Counted from the stretch's first letter, positions 43,748-52,946 are shown. The stretch is 64,000 bases of DNA from Pelagibius marinus (GCF_014925385.1 NZ_JACSDK010000016.1:248001-312000); one strand, 5' to 3'. Program-made: numbers and translations. Notes: generated by a model from the letters alone, not told the origin.

Positions 43748-44211
43748 CCATGTAGTCGGCCGTTTTCTGCGACATTTCAGAATACCGCCGTGCGGGAAGA
43801 TGCGCACAAATGCTGGGAATGCCGCGAAGGAGTCTGAAAGGAAAAATGCCGCTTATCCGTCATGATGCCTCGCGCGGAGGGCCTGCGGCCTGGTGATGCC
43901 GGCTGCGCAGGGGCGCCCTCGGTCCCGCTACGCTCCTGCGGGGCCGCCGGAAACCCCGCTCCGCCGTACGCCGCTTCCCGCCGCATGAGGGCGCGGCTCC
44001 TGGCAGGCTTCCTTTTCTGGATCACTAGATGGCGCGCGGTCGCTAGCGGCGGCCGCGCCGGTCTTGCGGTGCTGAGGGGGATGGGGGACTCCGACCCCCC
44101 TTCCCTCGCAAGGACAATCAGCCGGGGCCGTGTCCTCGCCTGCGGCTGCGGGCCGCACCACCCCGGCAGATTCCCCTTGCCCCCATCCCCTCCGCTGTTC
44201 GCCACGAGGCA

Positions 44212-44236
44212 GGGGTTGATGCGCGGCATCAACCCC
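44212..44236 (+). promoter_or_regulatory. Conserved hairpin in the methyltransferase leader (copy B)
   Basis: Same perfect 11-bp-arm, three-base-loop hairpin as at 40,442, 34 bases before the start codon at 44,271. Conservation in both copies suggests a function in expression of the methyltransferase. Confidence 0.5.
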
Positions 44237-44270
44237 CTTCGGGGATTGAACGACAACGGAGGACAGCGAC

Positions 44271-45068
44271 ATGGCGAAACTGACCAAGCGCCAGACCCGC
44301 AATCACGAGCAGGCCTGCGCCCTGCTGGAGAAGGACGAACTGACATTCGATGAGAAATGGTTCGTTCTGGGGAACTGGCATGAGGGCGCCAGTCATCTGA
44401 ACACCGCCGCCGGGGCCTTCTTTACCCCTGTGGATCTCGCCTGCGACTTCAAGCTTGAGATCTGCGGCTCGAAGGTCATCGACCTCTGCGCCGGGATCGG
44501 CGTCTTGAGCTTCATGCACTACCACCGCCAGGCCCACGACCGGCGGCCGGAGATCACCTGCATCGACATCAATCCGTCCTATGTCGAGGTCGGCAAGAAG
44601 GTGCTCCCCGAGGCGAGGTGGATATGCGGCGATATCTTCGAGGTCTGCCGCGACCTCGGAGGCTTCGATGTGGCCATCGCCAACCCGCCCTTTGGCCGCG
44701 GCCTCAAGGCACCGGCGGCGCCCCGTTACCGTGGCCCTGACTTCGAGTTCAAGGTCATCGACCTGGCCTCCGACCTAGCGACCTTCGGCGCCTTCATCGT
44801 GCCCCAGAAATCGGCGGGTTTCGTGTTCTCCGGTGCCCCCTACTACGAGCGCCGGGAGAGCGAGGAATACCGCCGCTTTGCCCGCCAGACAGGCCTTCAC
44901 CTGGAAGCCGGCTGTGGCATCGACACGACTGTTCACCAGGACAGCTGGCGCGGCGTTTCTCCCCGTTGCGAAGTCGTCTGCTGCGAGTTCCCCGATCGCG
45001 CGCCCGTGCCGGCTACTCCGCCGACGACCTTCCCCGCCCCGGGCGCCGAGCAAAAGAGCCTCCTTTGA
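44271..45068 (+). CDS. Adenine-type (N6) SAM-dependent methyltransferase of a mobile element
   Basis: A 265-residue class I methyltransferase. The SAM-binding motif I is VIDLCAGIGVLSF near residue 66, the acidic motif II follows in ITCIDINPSY, and the catalytic motif IV is IANPPFGRG near residue 140, the NPPF form used by N6-adenine and some RNA methyltransferases. There is no obvious target-recognition domain and no restriction gene nearby, so an orphan DNA or RNA methyltransferase is likely. GGAGG seven bases upstream supports the ATG. It follows the duplicated leader. The target base and sequence are unknown. Confidence 0.85.
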   Translation: MAKLTKRQTRNHEQACALLEKDELTFDEKWFVLGNWHEGASHLNTAAGAFFTPVDLACDFKLEICGSKVIDLCAGIGVLSFMHYHRQAHDRRPEITCIDINPSYVEVGKKVLPEARWICGDIFEVCRDLGGFDVAIANPPFGRGLKAPAAPRYRGPDFEFKVIDLASDLATFGAFIVPQKSAGFVFSGAPYYERRESEEYRRFARQTGLHLEAGCGIDTTVHQDSWRGVSPRCEVVCCEFPDRAPVPATPPTTFPAPGAEQKSLL

Positions 45069-46063
45069 GGCTCGCCCGGCACGGCGGCGACAGCAATGGG
45101 GCCTTACCCGAATCCCGCTACGGCCTCATTGCTGTTGATTGCTGGGGCTCGCAACCCTCGATGCTAACACTCGCTTGCAGCGCCCGTTTGACTACGATTG
45201 CAGTCGTCTAAATCTGATAATTGAGGCAAAACGGACCAGCGTGTCGGGCGCATCCACTTCGGCATCGTGCCACAACCGGACTGCTATGACCCGAAATGCC
45301 GGCCCCTTCTCCAACAACAGGCCACCGACCTTCGCCGGGCATTTCGATCTCCCTGCCAAATTCAGTGCGGTCACCGTCGTCATGTCCACTTAAAGCAGCA
45401 TTGTATCGTCCACCACGAACTCCTGCCACGGAGTACAGCCTTGGTCGCCAGCTAAGGCCATTCGGAAGCCTGCGCATAGCGCCACGATCCTGTCTAATGA
45501 GAAAGGCCAAGACCTCATGGTGCGACCCGCACTGCGACCTGTCGACCGAAGCGCACCACACATATGTGCCGATCGGTTCCGGCAGAGCAGACGCCATAAT
45601 GGAGAGCAGGCGTCATGCTGGAGAAGGGCGACTTGGAGGGCTAGACGACACGGAATTGGATACGGCTGGCGGTCAAGGCACTGCAGGCCGAATCCTCTGA
45701 AGACGAATCAATAAATTATGCCGGCGATTTCGGAGTAGTACCTCTTGTCGCCTGGACTCCTCAGAAGGATGAGCATGTAATGGAAGTACCTTGACTGATT
45801 AGCTGACAAAGGTCGCTTCAGTGCAAGAGAAGCCAGACGGCAGCCTTCACCGCGGTAGGCGAGTGACAGTTCGGCGTGTCCGTCATCGGTGCCGATATTG
45901 ACCGCGAACACGTGCGACACTCGATGTACTGGGCTTGGTGCAGATGGCCGGCCCGTAGACATTGCCGTCATCGAAATTGCTGGTAGTCCGGTGCGCTCCG
46001 CAGAGGGGCGGATGGTGTTGCCTACTGTCGAAGCACCGACAGTGGAACCGGGAGGATGCGGAA
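45069..46063. other. Gene-poor stretch between methyltransferase and tyrosinase-VWA genes
   Basis: Nearly 1 kb without an assignable gene. Short frames exist on both strands. A minus-strand frame at 45,708-46,178 ends in a protein-like stretch (YFHYMLILLRSPGDKRYYSE) and one at 45,208-45,597 is also open, but neither has a recognisable family, a good start site or steady composition. It may hold decayed genes plus the promoter of the tyrosinase-VWA gene. Confidence 0.35.
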
Positions 46064-49000
46064 ATGAACTGTAGAAAGAACGTGAAGTCGCTGGGCGCCG
46101 CGGAGAAAGCCGCCCTCGTCCAAGCCTTCCTTGATCTGAAGAACCCATCCAAGGCCCCGAGCCAAGTTCCCGCAGCACAGGCCCGTGGCGCGACCAGTCG
46201 TTACGACGATTATGTCTGGCTCCACACGATCGTCGATACAGGAGCCCATCGCAGACCTGGATTTCTTGCTTGGCACCGCAAGTATATCGAGCTGCTCGAA
46301 AAGGACCTGCAGACCGTGTCCGGCAACGCCACGCTCGCCCTGCCCTACTGGGACTGGGCGGACGCGGCGAGCAACCCGTTCACGACTGACTTACTGGGTG
46401 GGGAGGGAGACGGGGCCGACAATCGAGTCACCACAGGCGCCTTCGCATACGCTGAAGGGAACTGGACCCTCAACGTTCCGCCCGAAGACGCCGCGAGCGT
46501 CCAACCCTATCTACAGCGCGATTCCCCCTTCACCCCCAATTCCGGCGTCGCCGTGCTACCGACCCCACAGCAGGTGTTGGACATGCTCGCCGTCACGCCG
46601 CAGGACATGACGCCATGGGACGACTCACCCAGCACCAACGGCTTTCGTAACCAGCTGGAAGGCTGGTTCGGTGCACCGCCGGTCCGCTTCCACAATGCCG
46701 GTCACGTTTATGTCGGCGGCTCCATGCTGCCCGACAGCTCGCCGAACGATCCTGTGTTCTTCCTTCATCACGCCAACGTCGACAGGCTCTGGGCGGTCTG
46801 GCAGCAGAAGCACGCGCCAGCGCTAGGCCAGATCGCGCCATACGTGCCGGGAGCCGGAGAGTCGGCCTCGCTCGCGGGCCATCGGCTGGGCGACAACATG
46901 GCGGTGTTCGGCGCATTTTTTGGCGCCAACTACATTGTCGACAGCGTCCTCGATCACAAGGCCGGCGGCTACATGTACGATACGGACATCCCGTCCGTCA
47001 CCCTCGATACGCCAAGCGTCGACTTTGGCAACGTGCCCGCCGGCGCCACGACATATCACGCTGTTCGCTTCCGCGTTGAGACGGCGCGGCAAGTCCGGTT
47101 TCACATCACCGGCGGGCCATCCGGCAACTTCTCGCAGACGCCGGTCACTACCTTCACTGCGGAGCCCGTTTGCGGGGAGCCGTTCGTCTATGGATATGTC
47201 TTCGTCGCCTACACGGCGCCGAATGTAGGCGGGCCACCGGATAGCAGCTCCGTAACGATTGAGGCTTATATCACCGACACGCAGGGCTATTACGTGCCCA
47301 ATCCCGGCGACGATCTCTCTCTGCTGACCGTGACGGTCGATCTTCTGGCAACACCGGTGCCGGTGCAGAAGACTGCCGTCGCCCTTGTGCTCGATCGCTC
47401 CGGCAGCATGGCGGACACGGCCACCACCAGCTCGACTGGCACGCACACGACCAAGGCTGGGCTACTGAAGGATGCGGTCTCGGTCTTCGCCGCTCTGATG
47501 CGGCCGGAGGACGGCGTCGGCGTCGTCGGATACGACGATTTGGTCGACCGGCTGCTCGACGTTGCAAAAATGGGTCCCTATTCCCCCGTCGCCGCCGGGT
47601 CCGGCCGTGCCGGGATCGATTCCATCCTCGCGGGCGTCAGCCTCGACCCGCGCGGCCTGACCGGCATTGGCGCCGCCATTCTGGAGGCGAACGACGTGCT
47701 TGCAGATGGCCAAGCGGCGGCGAGTGCACTCTCGCCACCCGATCCCTACGACGTGCTGGCGATGGTCGTCATGACCGACGGCAACGAAAACCAGTCGCCG
47801 ACCATCGACAACGTATCCGGCTCGATTTCGGCCAACACATTCGCGGTCGGTCTTGGAACCGCCGGCAATGTCAGCGAGGTCGCGCTGGAGATGATCACCA
47901 AGAATAACAACGGCGACTTGCTCATCACTGGTGACATGAGCAGCGCAGTGCAGGAGTTCTTCCTGACCAAACTGTTCATTCAGGTGCTCGCCGGGGTCAC
48001 CAACCAGGACATCATCCTCGATCCGCGCGCGAACCTTCTGCTGAGTTCCAAGCATCGCATGCCGTTCGATGTAACGGACGCCGACATCGAAATCGACGTC
48101 ATCGGGCTGAGCCATTACCCGGCGCTCCTGGACTTCGCTCTGGAGACGCCCGACGGAACGATCATTCAGCGCGCCGACGCGGTATCGGCGGTGAACATCA
48201 CCTATGTCGAGGATCGCCGGACGGCCTTCTATCGGATCAAGCTGCCGGCCCTGCCGGCCGATGCGCAGGGAAGCCACGCCGGACGCTGGCATGCGCTGAT
48301 GCGATTTGACGAGAAGCGCCTTAAGGAACTTCTGGAGAAGGAGAAGCGATCGGACATCATTGAGTTCCTGCGCTCGAAGCGTCAGTCTCTCGCGTACCAG
48401 CTGATCGTGCAGACACGGTCGAACCTGCACATGAGCGCAAGCGTGCAGCAGAGCCACCACGAGCCCGGCGCCACGCTCGAGTTTCGTGCCGCGCTGGTGG
48501 AATATAATCAGCCGGTCGACCACCGCGCACAGGTGAGAGGCGAGTTGACTCGTCCGGACGGGAGCGTCACAACTCTTTCGTTTGCGGAATACGAGCCTGG
48601 CCGTTTTCGCGCGTCCACGGTGGCGAGCGTCGTAGGTGTCTACACGACGCGGATCATCGCGAGCGGTCGCACGTTGTTCGGCCGGGCATTCACGCGAGAG
48701 CAGCTCATCTCGGCCGCCGTCCACCTGGGAGCGGACTCGCCACGCGGTCCTTCGGACGGTGGCACCGGTGGCAGTTTCGACGAACGCCTGTGCAAGCTTC
48801 TGGAGTGCATCATGAACAAAGCCATCCAGCCGGAATTCGCGGTCAGGCTCAACGAACTTGGCATCAATCTTGATGCCCTGCGGGTTTGCATCAAGGAGTA
48901 TTGCGCGGCGAAAGAACGAACCGCCATGCGAGAGCCGGGCGCTCCTGCGGGCGAGCGTACGACAAAGGGCTCCCCGATCGCCCCTTCAGCAACAGACCGG

Positions 49001-49216
49001 GCCCTCTTTGAGCGCCTCGACAAGATCGAAAACCTCTTTTCGCGGATGGCCTTCGATCGCGAGTCGGAGAGCACCGCATTGGCGATGGCGCAGATGCCGG
49101 AGAGTAAAGGAGAAGTGGCGAGTGCCGCCGACCAGGCGATCGTTCATATTCCGAGCGAAGGCTTCTATACGACGCCTATGGCAGGGGCCTCCAAGCGGTC
49201 ATCGAAGAAGAAATAG
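46064..49216 (+). CDS. Tyrosinase (type-3 copper) fused to a von Willebrand A domain
   Basis: A 1,050-residue multidomain protein. Residues 1-300 form a complete tyrosinase/catechol-oxidase domain: CuA histidines near H54, H62 and H71 (WLHT, GAHRRPGF, AWHRKY), CuB histidines H210 and H214 (RFHNAGHVYVGG) and the HH pair at 235-236 (DPVFFLHHANVDRLWAVW). About residues 310-430 are a beta-sandwich (SVDFGNVPAGAT). About residues 436-640 are a VWA domain with an intact MIDAS (DRSGSM at 444-449; MTDGNEN later). Further beta-rich segments and a C-terminal helix follow. There is no signal peptide, so export, if any, is by another route. GGGAGGA seven bases upstream fixes the ATG at 46,064. Tyrosinases oxidise phenols to quinones; the VWA part suggests metal-dependent adhesion or assembly. 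Confidence 0.88.
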   Translation: MNCRKNVKSLGAAEKAALVQAFLDLKNPSKAPSQVPAAQARGATSRYDDYVWLHTIVDTGAHRRPGFLAWHRKYIELLEKDLQTVSGNATLALPYWDWADAASNPFTTDLLGGEGDGADNRVTTGAFAYAEGNWTLNVPPEDAASVQPYLQRDSPFTPNSGVAVLPTPQQVLDMLAVTPQDMTPWDDSPSTNGFRNQLEGWFGAPPVRFHNAGHVYVGGSMLPDSSPNDPVFFLHHANVDRLWAVWQQKHAPALGQIAPYVPGAGESASLAGHRLGDNMAVFGAFFGANYIVDSVLDHKAGGYMYDTDIPSVTLDTPSVDFGNVPAGATTYHAVRFRVETARQVRFHITGGPSGNFSQTPVTTFTAEPVCGEPFVYGYVFVAYTAPNVGGPPDSSSVTIEAYITDTQGYYVPNPGDDLSLLTVTVDLLATPVPVQKTAVALVLDRSGSMADTATTSSTGTHTTKAGLLKDAVSVFAALMRPEDGVGVVGYDDLVDRLLDVAKMGPYSPVAAGSGRAGIDSILAGVSLDPRGLTGIGAAILEANDVLADGQAAASALSPPDPYDVLAMVVMTDGNENQSPTIDNVSGSISANTFAVGLGTAGNVSEVALEMITKNNNGDLLITGDMSSAVQEFFLTKLFIQVLAGVTNQDIILDPRANLLLSSKHRMPFDVTDADIEIDVIGLSHYPALLDFALETPDGTIIQRADAVSAVNITYVEDRRTAFYRIKLPALPADAQGSHAGRWHALMRFDEKRLKELLEKEKRSDIIEFLRSKRQSLAYQLIVQTRSNLHMSASVQQSHHEPGATLEFRAALVEYNQPVDHRAQVRGELTRPDGSVTTLSFAEYEPGRFRASTVASVVGVYTTRIIASGRTLFGRAFTREQLISAAVHLGADSPRGPSDGGTGGSFDERLCKLLECIMNKAIQPEFAVRLNELGINLDALRVCIKEYCAAKERTAMREPGAPAGERTTKGSPIAPSATDRALFERLDKIENLFSRMAFDRESESTALAMAQMPESKGEVASAADQAIVHIPSEGFYTTPMAGASKRSSKKK

Positions 49217-49327
49217 CATCCCCACGACCGATCAAAACTAGGTCTTAGCGGAAATCCCGCTCAGGCCTACTTTGCATCTGGAAGCAGAGTGGAAGCAGGA
49301 GGCTGGCGTGTTACTGCTGCTGGTCAT

Positions 49328-49417
49328 TTAAGTGAGATAGCCGAGTTGCTCGAGCGCGAGCTTGAGCGAGTACGTCCCCGTTCTGCCGACGCCCGCGCCG
49401 ATCACCCTGATCGTCAT
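49328..49417 (-). pseudogene. Sulfotransferase N-terminal fragment
   Basis: Encodes MTIRVIGAGVGRTGTYSLKL followed by ALEQLGYLT and a stop. This is the N-terminus of a Sulfotransfer_4-type protein, with the PAPS-binding P-loop-like GxGRTGT(x)SLK. GAGAGGA five bases before the ATG is intact. The remaining 170 or more residues expected for the family are absent, so a deletion or rearrangement cut the gene. Confidence 0.7.
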
Positions 49418-49470
49418 CCGCTTCCTCTCCATTGCAGTTGCGCCCGGTTCCACAGCGGCCGGGTGCGTGA

Positions 49471-50206
49471 TCACCCTGGCAGACCCGCCCTGCGGAGGCC
49501 CTCAGACCATCCCGCGAAGTCCTCTGGCCGCCAGGAGGCAAACCAATCTGACAGGTTAGACAGCCTTAAGGCGGGGGCCTGCTCCCTTAGGTGGCCGATC
49601 ACCAGGGCAGCCTCGGCGTCCCGTCCGGAAATAGCGGCGCTGGCCGCCGCCACGCCCACGGCGATCGGGAAATTCGGCAGTTCGCGCATCGCACCGCTGG
49701 CCAGCGCATGCGCCTCCTCCTCGTGGCCGGCGAGGAAATGGCCCAGCACGACCACCGCCTGCATGGCGAAGGTCTGGGCGGCCGGGGGGTTAAGGCGCAT
49801 CGCCGGCCACGCCTGCTCCACAGCCGTGTCCGGCTCGCCGCAGATCGCCTTGGCGAACCCGCCGCCCCGAGCGCCACTGCATCGTCCCGGCCCGGCTCGC
49901 CGCGAGCCGCGCGAGCCGGCGGGCCTCGGCCGCCTCGGCCTGGGGATCCGTTAGCCAACCGAACCCCTTGCGCTGGGCATAGCAGCGCGCCGCCATGCCC
50001 AGTGCGGCACCGAAATCGGGATCGAGCTCGAAGGCGCGTGAGAAGCTCCCCAGCGCCTCGCGGTTCGCAGTGCGGTCGAAGCGATGGAACACCACCATGC
50101 CGCGCAGGTAACCCAACCACGTCCGCCGCAAGAATCGCAGCGAGCTTCCTGTTTCCGGGCGTGAAAGTCCCTCCGAAGTGGACGCGTACACACCGTTCCG
50201 CAAACA
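49471..50206 (-). pseudogene. Class III adenylate cyclase with TPR repeats, decayed
   Basis: Minus-strand pieces in different frames add up to a known architecture. NRKLAAILAADVVG near 50,150 is the usual N-terminus of a class III adenylate cyclase. TPR-like repeats then follow (FSRAFELDPDFGAALGMAAR, CYAQRKGFGWLTDPQAEAAE, and in another frame AIAVGVAAASAAISGRDAE and LRLSNLSDWFASW). The catalytic cyclase domain between them is missing and at least two frameshifts separate the pieces. It is a non-functional remnant. Confidence 0.72.
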
Positions 50207-50867
50207 CGGCAATCATTTTCGCTGCGAACAAGGCGCGCTGCGCAGCGGTCGCTCTGACGAGGACCGCGTCGGGTCAAAAGCTGAGCTTTACATGGCTTCT
50301 ATCGAAGTCGGTTAGGAGCACCAGAGGCGACATTCGCTGTAGTCGGCCCCTCCTCTCCTCCCCTGGGCCAAATCCAGTGTCTGGAGGCAGGCATCGAACC
50401 CTTACAGTCGACAAGAGACGAGAGAACTGGTCCCAGTCCCCTAGGCTGCCGGGCTGCGAACCGCGGGACCTGCAAGGCCAGGAAGGACAGGACCCGTCGG
50501 GTGGCGACGCCATCCGCCTCAGAAGCCGCATCCTCGCCGTAGTCTCTCGGGGCTTCTCTGCTGGCCGCCCGCGCCAAACGGCCTCTCCATGGCCTGATCT
50601 GACCGAAGGACGGCTGCGCCTCGATCGCCTCTGCCGCAATGGCGCCGGTTACCTTTCTTCCCCTGCCGCCCCCCACCCCACGCGACAGATCGCTTGGGGA
50701 CCCCGAGGGTGCCGGCATTCCTCGCGCAGCAAGAAAGCTCTCCCGCCTGCCATCCTCCGCTGCGCTGCGGTCGCAAGCGATGCGTCGGCGATCGCCTCCG
50801 GCCTCCCGATCGCCATCGAGGCCGCAATGGTGCGGTCTCACCACAGCAGATCAAGGAGACTTAAATC
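50207..50867. other. Non-coding stretch and leader of the DUF736 gene
   Basis: About 660 bases with only overlapping, unrelated open frames. The last 150 bases are GC-rich with several complementary segments (for example CCGCTGCGCTGCGG near 50,757) and then the ribosome site of DUF736. This resembles the structured leader before the methyltransferase genes in character, not in sequence. Nothing else is seen. Confidence 0.35.
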
Positions 50868-51191
50868 ATGGCTACCATCGGCACCTTCAAGAAGGCTGGC
50901 ACCGAGTTCACCGGCGAGATCGTTACCCTCAGCCTGCAGACCCGTAACGTCCGCATCGTCCCCGACGCCAAGGCGAACGGCGAGAACGCCCCCAGCCACC
51001 GGATCTACGTCGGCCGCGCCGAGATCGGCGCCGCCTGGTCCAAGCGCTCGAACGAGGGCCGCGACTACCTGGGCCTCAAGCTCGACGACCCGAGCTTCAC
51101 CGCCCCGATCTACGCCAACCTCTTCGACGACGAGGACGGCGACGGCTTCACCCTCATCTGGTCCCGCCCGAACCGCCGCGGCGGCGAGTGA
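50868..51191 (+). CDS. DUF736 family protein
   Basis: A 107-residue protein of DUF736, a family typical of integrative and conjugative elements and plasmids in alphaproteobacteria: ATIGTFKKAGTEFTGEIVTL at the start, HRIYVGRAEIGAAWSK in the middle and the acidic end NLFDDEDGDGFTLIWSRPNR. AAGGAG nine bases before the ATG and a strong terminator after the stop show a complete unit. The molecular role is unknown. It is one of the few intact conjugative-element genes in this region. Confidence 0.9.
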   Translation: MATIGTFKKAGTEFTGEIVTLSLQTRNVRIVPDAKANGENAPSHRIYVGRAEIGAAWSKRSNEGRDYLGLKLDDPSFTAPIYANLFDDEDGDGFTLIWSRPNRRGGE

Positions 51192-51200
51192 GACCGGTGC

Positions 51201-51240
51201 AAGGCCCCGCCCGGCTCAGCCGGGCGGGGCCTTTCGTGTT
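51201..51240 (+). terminator. Rho-independent terminator of the DUF736 gene
   Basis: A 15-bp perfect stem (AAGGCCCCGCCCGGC / GCCGGGCGGGGCCTT) with a TCA loop, followed by TTCGTGTT, ten bases past the stop. Confidence 0.9.
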
Positions 51241-51290
51241 CGGTCTGCCCCAAGACTGCCCTCAACAACACCCAGGGTAAGGGTGGGGTC

Positions 51291-51318
51291 GGGTGTTCAA
51301 TTCACCCCGGCGGCACCA
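51291..51318 (+). other. tRNA/tmRNA-like 3' end
   Basis: A perfect T-arm (GGGTG-TTCAATT-CACCC) is followed by a seven-base acceptor strand CGGCGGC, discriminator A and CCA. The 5' part of the RNA is not present nearby, so it is probably an attachment-site remnant left by an element that inserts in a tRNA or tmRNA gene. Which RNA gene it came from is not settled. Confidence 0.5.
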
Positions 51319-51565
51319 TTTATCCCACTGAAATCACTATAAAAATCGGCGCCACCTCAATGCGGCGCTCTGCGCCGAAATGCGGAACACCGCACGAACA
51401 TGCACGAAAAACCCGGGGAAAACCCGGGGAGGATGTTTGCTGGGTGTTCTGGATAAACGGTCAGAGCACGAGGGGCCGACTCATGGATTGGAAACTCCCG
51501 GGCCCTTGGTCCAAACCAGATAGACAGGTGGCAGATTTGACCAGAGACATGGGTACCAGACTTCA

Positions 51566-52190
51566 CAGTGGCTGCAGGAGAGCGGCCACGCCCACAGCCA
51601 TGCTGCCAGCTGGGACATGACCTTCAGCGCGCCCAAGTCGGTCTCTGTGCTCTGGGCACTTTCTGAGCTGAAAGAGCGCGCCGTCATCGACGCCACGCAG
51701 TGTACGGCTGTCATGGAAGCGATCCGCCATCTGGAAAAGGAGGCGGCCTGCTCCCGACGAGGTCAGGGTGGCAGATGCCGGGAGCAGGCCGCCGGGCCCC
51801 TATCGGCCCAGTTCGATCACTATACCAGCCGTAAACTCGACCCGCAGCTTCGCACGCACTGCTTCATCTTCAATATGGCGCCGCAGAAGGATGGTTCGTG
51901 AGGTGCCATTGTCAGCAAGTAGCTGTACAAGGCTGAGAAGGAAGTTGGCGCAGTCTATGAACTGTGCTCGCGCATGAGCTGGAGCAGCAGAGACACAGGC
52001 TGGAGCGCAAAGGCAACAACTTCCGTGTTGCAGCCATTCCAAAACACATCGAACGAGCATTCTCGAAGCGCCGTCAGGCCATCGAAAAAGCTACCAGCAC
52101 ACATGGCCACAACACCGAATGAGGCATGGAGGTGGCGACACCGTGCACACGCCGGGCCAAGGCAAACGCCAAACTGAGTGGTCTCTTGAA
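51566..52190 (+). pseudogene. MobF relaxase remnant 3 (longest)
   Basis: Pieces of a TrwC-type relaxase in changing frames. SHAASWDMTFSAPKSVSVLW comes near 51,590, then EAIRHLEKEAACSRRGQGGR, FDHYTSRKLDPQLRTHCF, and after further frameshifts LERKGNNFRVAAIP, IERAFSKRRQAIEKA and CTRRAKANAK near 52,150. The order matches the relaxase domain of conjugative elements. Stops and frameshifts, together with loss of the N-terminal tyrosines and the helicase, make it inactive. Confidence 0.8.
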
Positions 52191-52658
52191 CACCTGGTGA
52201 TCCGAAGCCAGTGCTATGCACTTTCAGTTATCCGCCACCGTCTCGCGACATCATCGCGCAGCGCCTGCACAACAACGGCAGGAACGCCAATCGGGTCCGC
52301 CACCCTTAATGCAGCCCGAAAACAGTGTTCCCTCGCACCGGAGCGGAGTACCAACAAGAGCGATCACTTCGGAGAGTGCAGCGCGCCGTGGCGCGCGGGT
52401 GAATCGGCTTCTGCAGAGCTTATGCCAGCCCGCAGGCTCAGCTGGTATGAAGCTGAAGCTCCGTAATAAGGATCGCGACGATGAAAGAGATTGATCGCAT
52501 TGCCTATGGGCAATGCTGAATTGCACCCAGAAATCCTTCTTCCATGGTGCGTTCAATCTCCACGCGAAAGACACTTTTTTTGAAAGATCGACAGCGCTTG
52601 TACTCTCGGCACTTCCAAGCAATAACGATTGAACACATTGGTAGAAAGAGGTCAATAG
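52191..52658. other. Spacer with no assignable gene
   Basis: About 470 bases of mixed composition with only short frames. The last 60 bases lead into a ribosome site for the gene at 52,659. No repeat, RNA or further relaxase piece was recognised. Confidence 0.3.
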
Positions 52659-52946
52659 ATGGCTAAATCAAGCTCAAAGATTGATGAGAAGGCGCTGACA
52701 AAAGGCGAACTTCGCAAGCTGAATGCACTCCGGAAATCGATTGGCGACAAGCTCGCGGAAGAAGCTTTTTCCAAGTGGTATGCCCAACAAGGCAAGGGAA
52801 ATGAGGCGGAAGATCCCAATATTGAGATGCTCGAAAAGGCGCTCAATCCTCTCATCAAGAAGCTGAAAATTCCGCGTGGTGGCGCCTATGCCGTTCGCCG
52901 GGGCCGCGGCCGTTTCATCGTCGAGCCAGTAAAGCTCAAGGACTAG
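52659..52946 (+). CDS. Hypothetical basic protein
   Basis: I do not recognise the family. The 95-residue product is rich in lysine and helical (KIDEKALTKGELRKLNALRK, EAFSKWYAQQGKG), with a basic C-terminal region (AYAVRRGRGRFIVEP) that could bind nucleic acid. AGAGG seven bases before the ATG supports the start. Composition is closer to the mobile block than to the eut genes beyond it. Confidence 0.6.
   Translation: MAKSSSKIDEKALTKGELRKLNALRKSIGDKLAEEAFSKWYAQQGKGNEAEDPNIEMLEKALNPLIKKLKIPRGGAYAVRRGRGRFIVEPVKLKD

Larger units (their letters stand above)
43701..44557 (+). repeat. Module copy B: tRNA-like end, conserved leader and methyltransferase 5' part
   Basis: Direct repeat of 39,906-40,787. 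The outer leader is moderately diverged, while 44,158-44,477 is identical to copy A. Copy B continues into a complete methyltransferase gene. Confidence 0.9.

Noticed and set aside
45208-45597. A 129-codon minus-strand frame before the tyrosinase gene
   Set aside because: No recognisable domain and no clear start; overlapping frames of similar length exist on the other strand. It may be part of a decayed gene but cannot be supported.
51291-51318. A complete tRNA gene
   Set aside because: Only the T-arm and the 3' acceptor strand are present; no matching 5' acceptor, D-arm or anticodon arm lies within a plausible distance.
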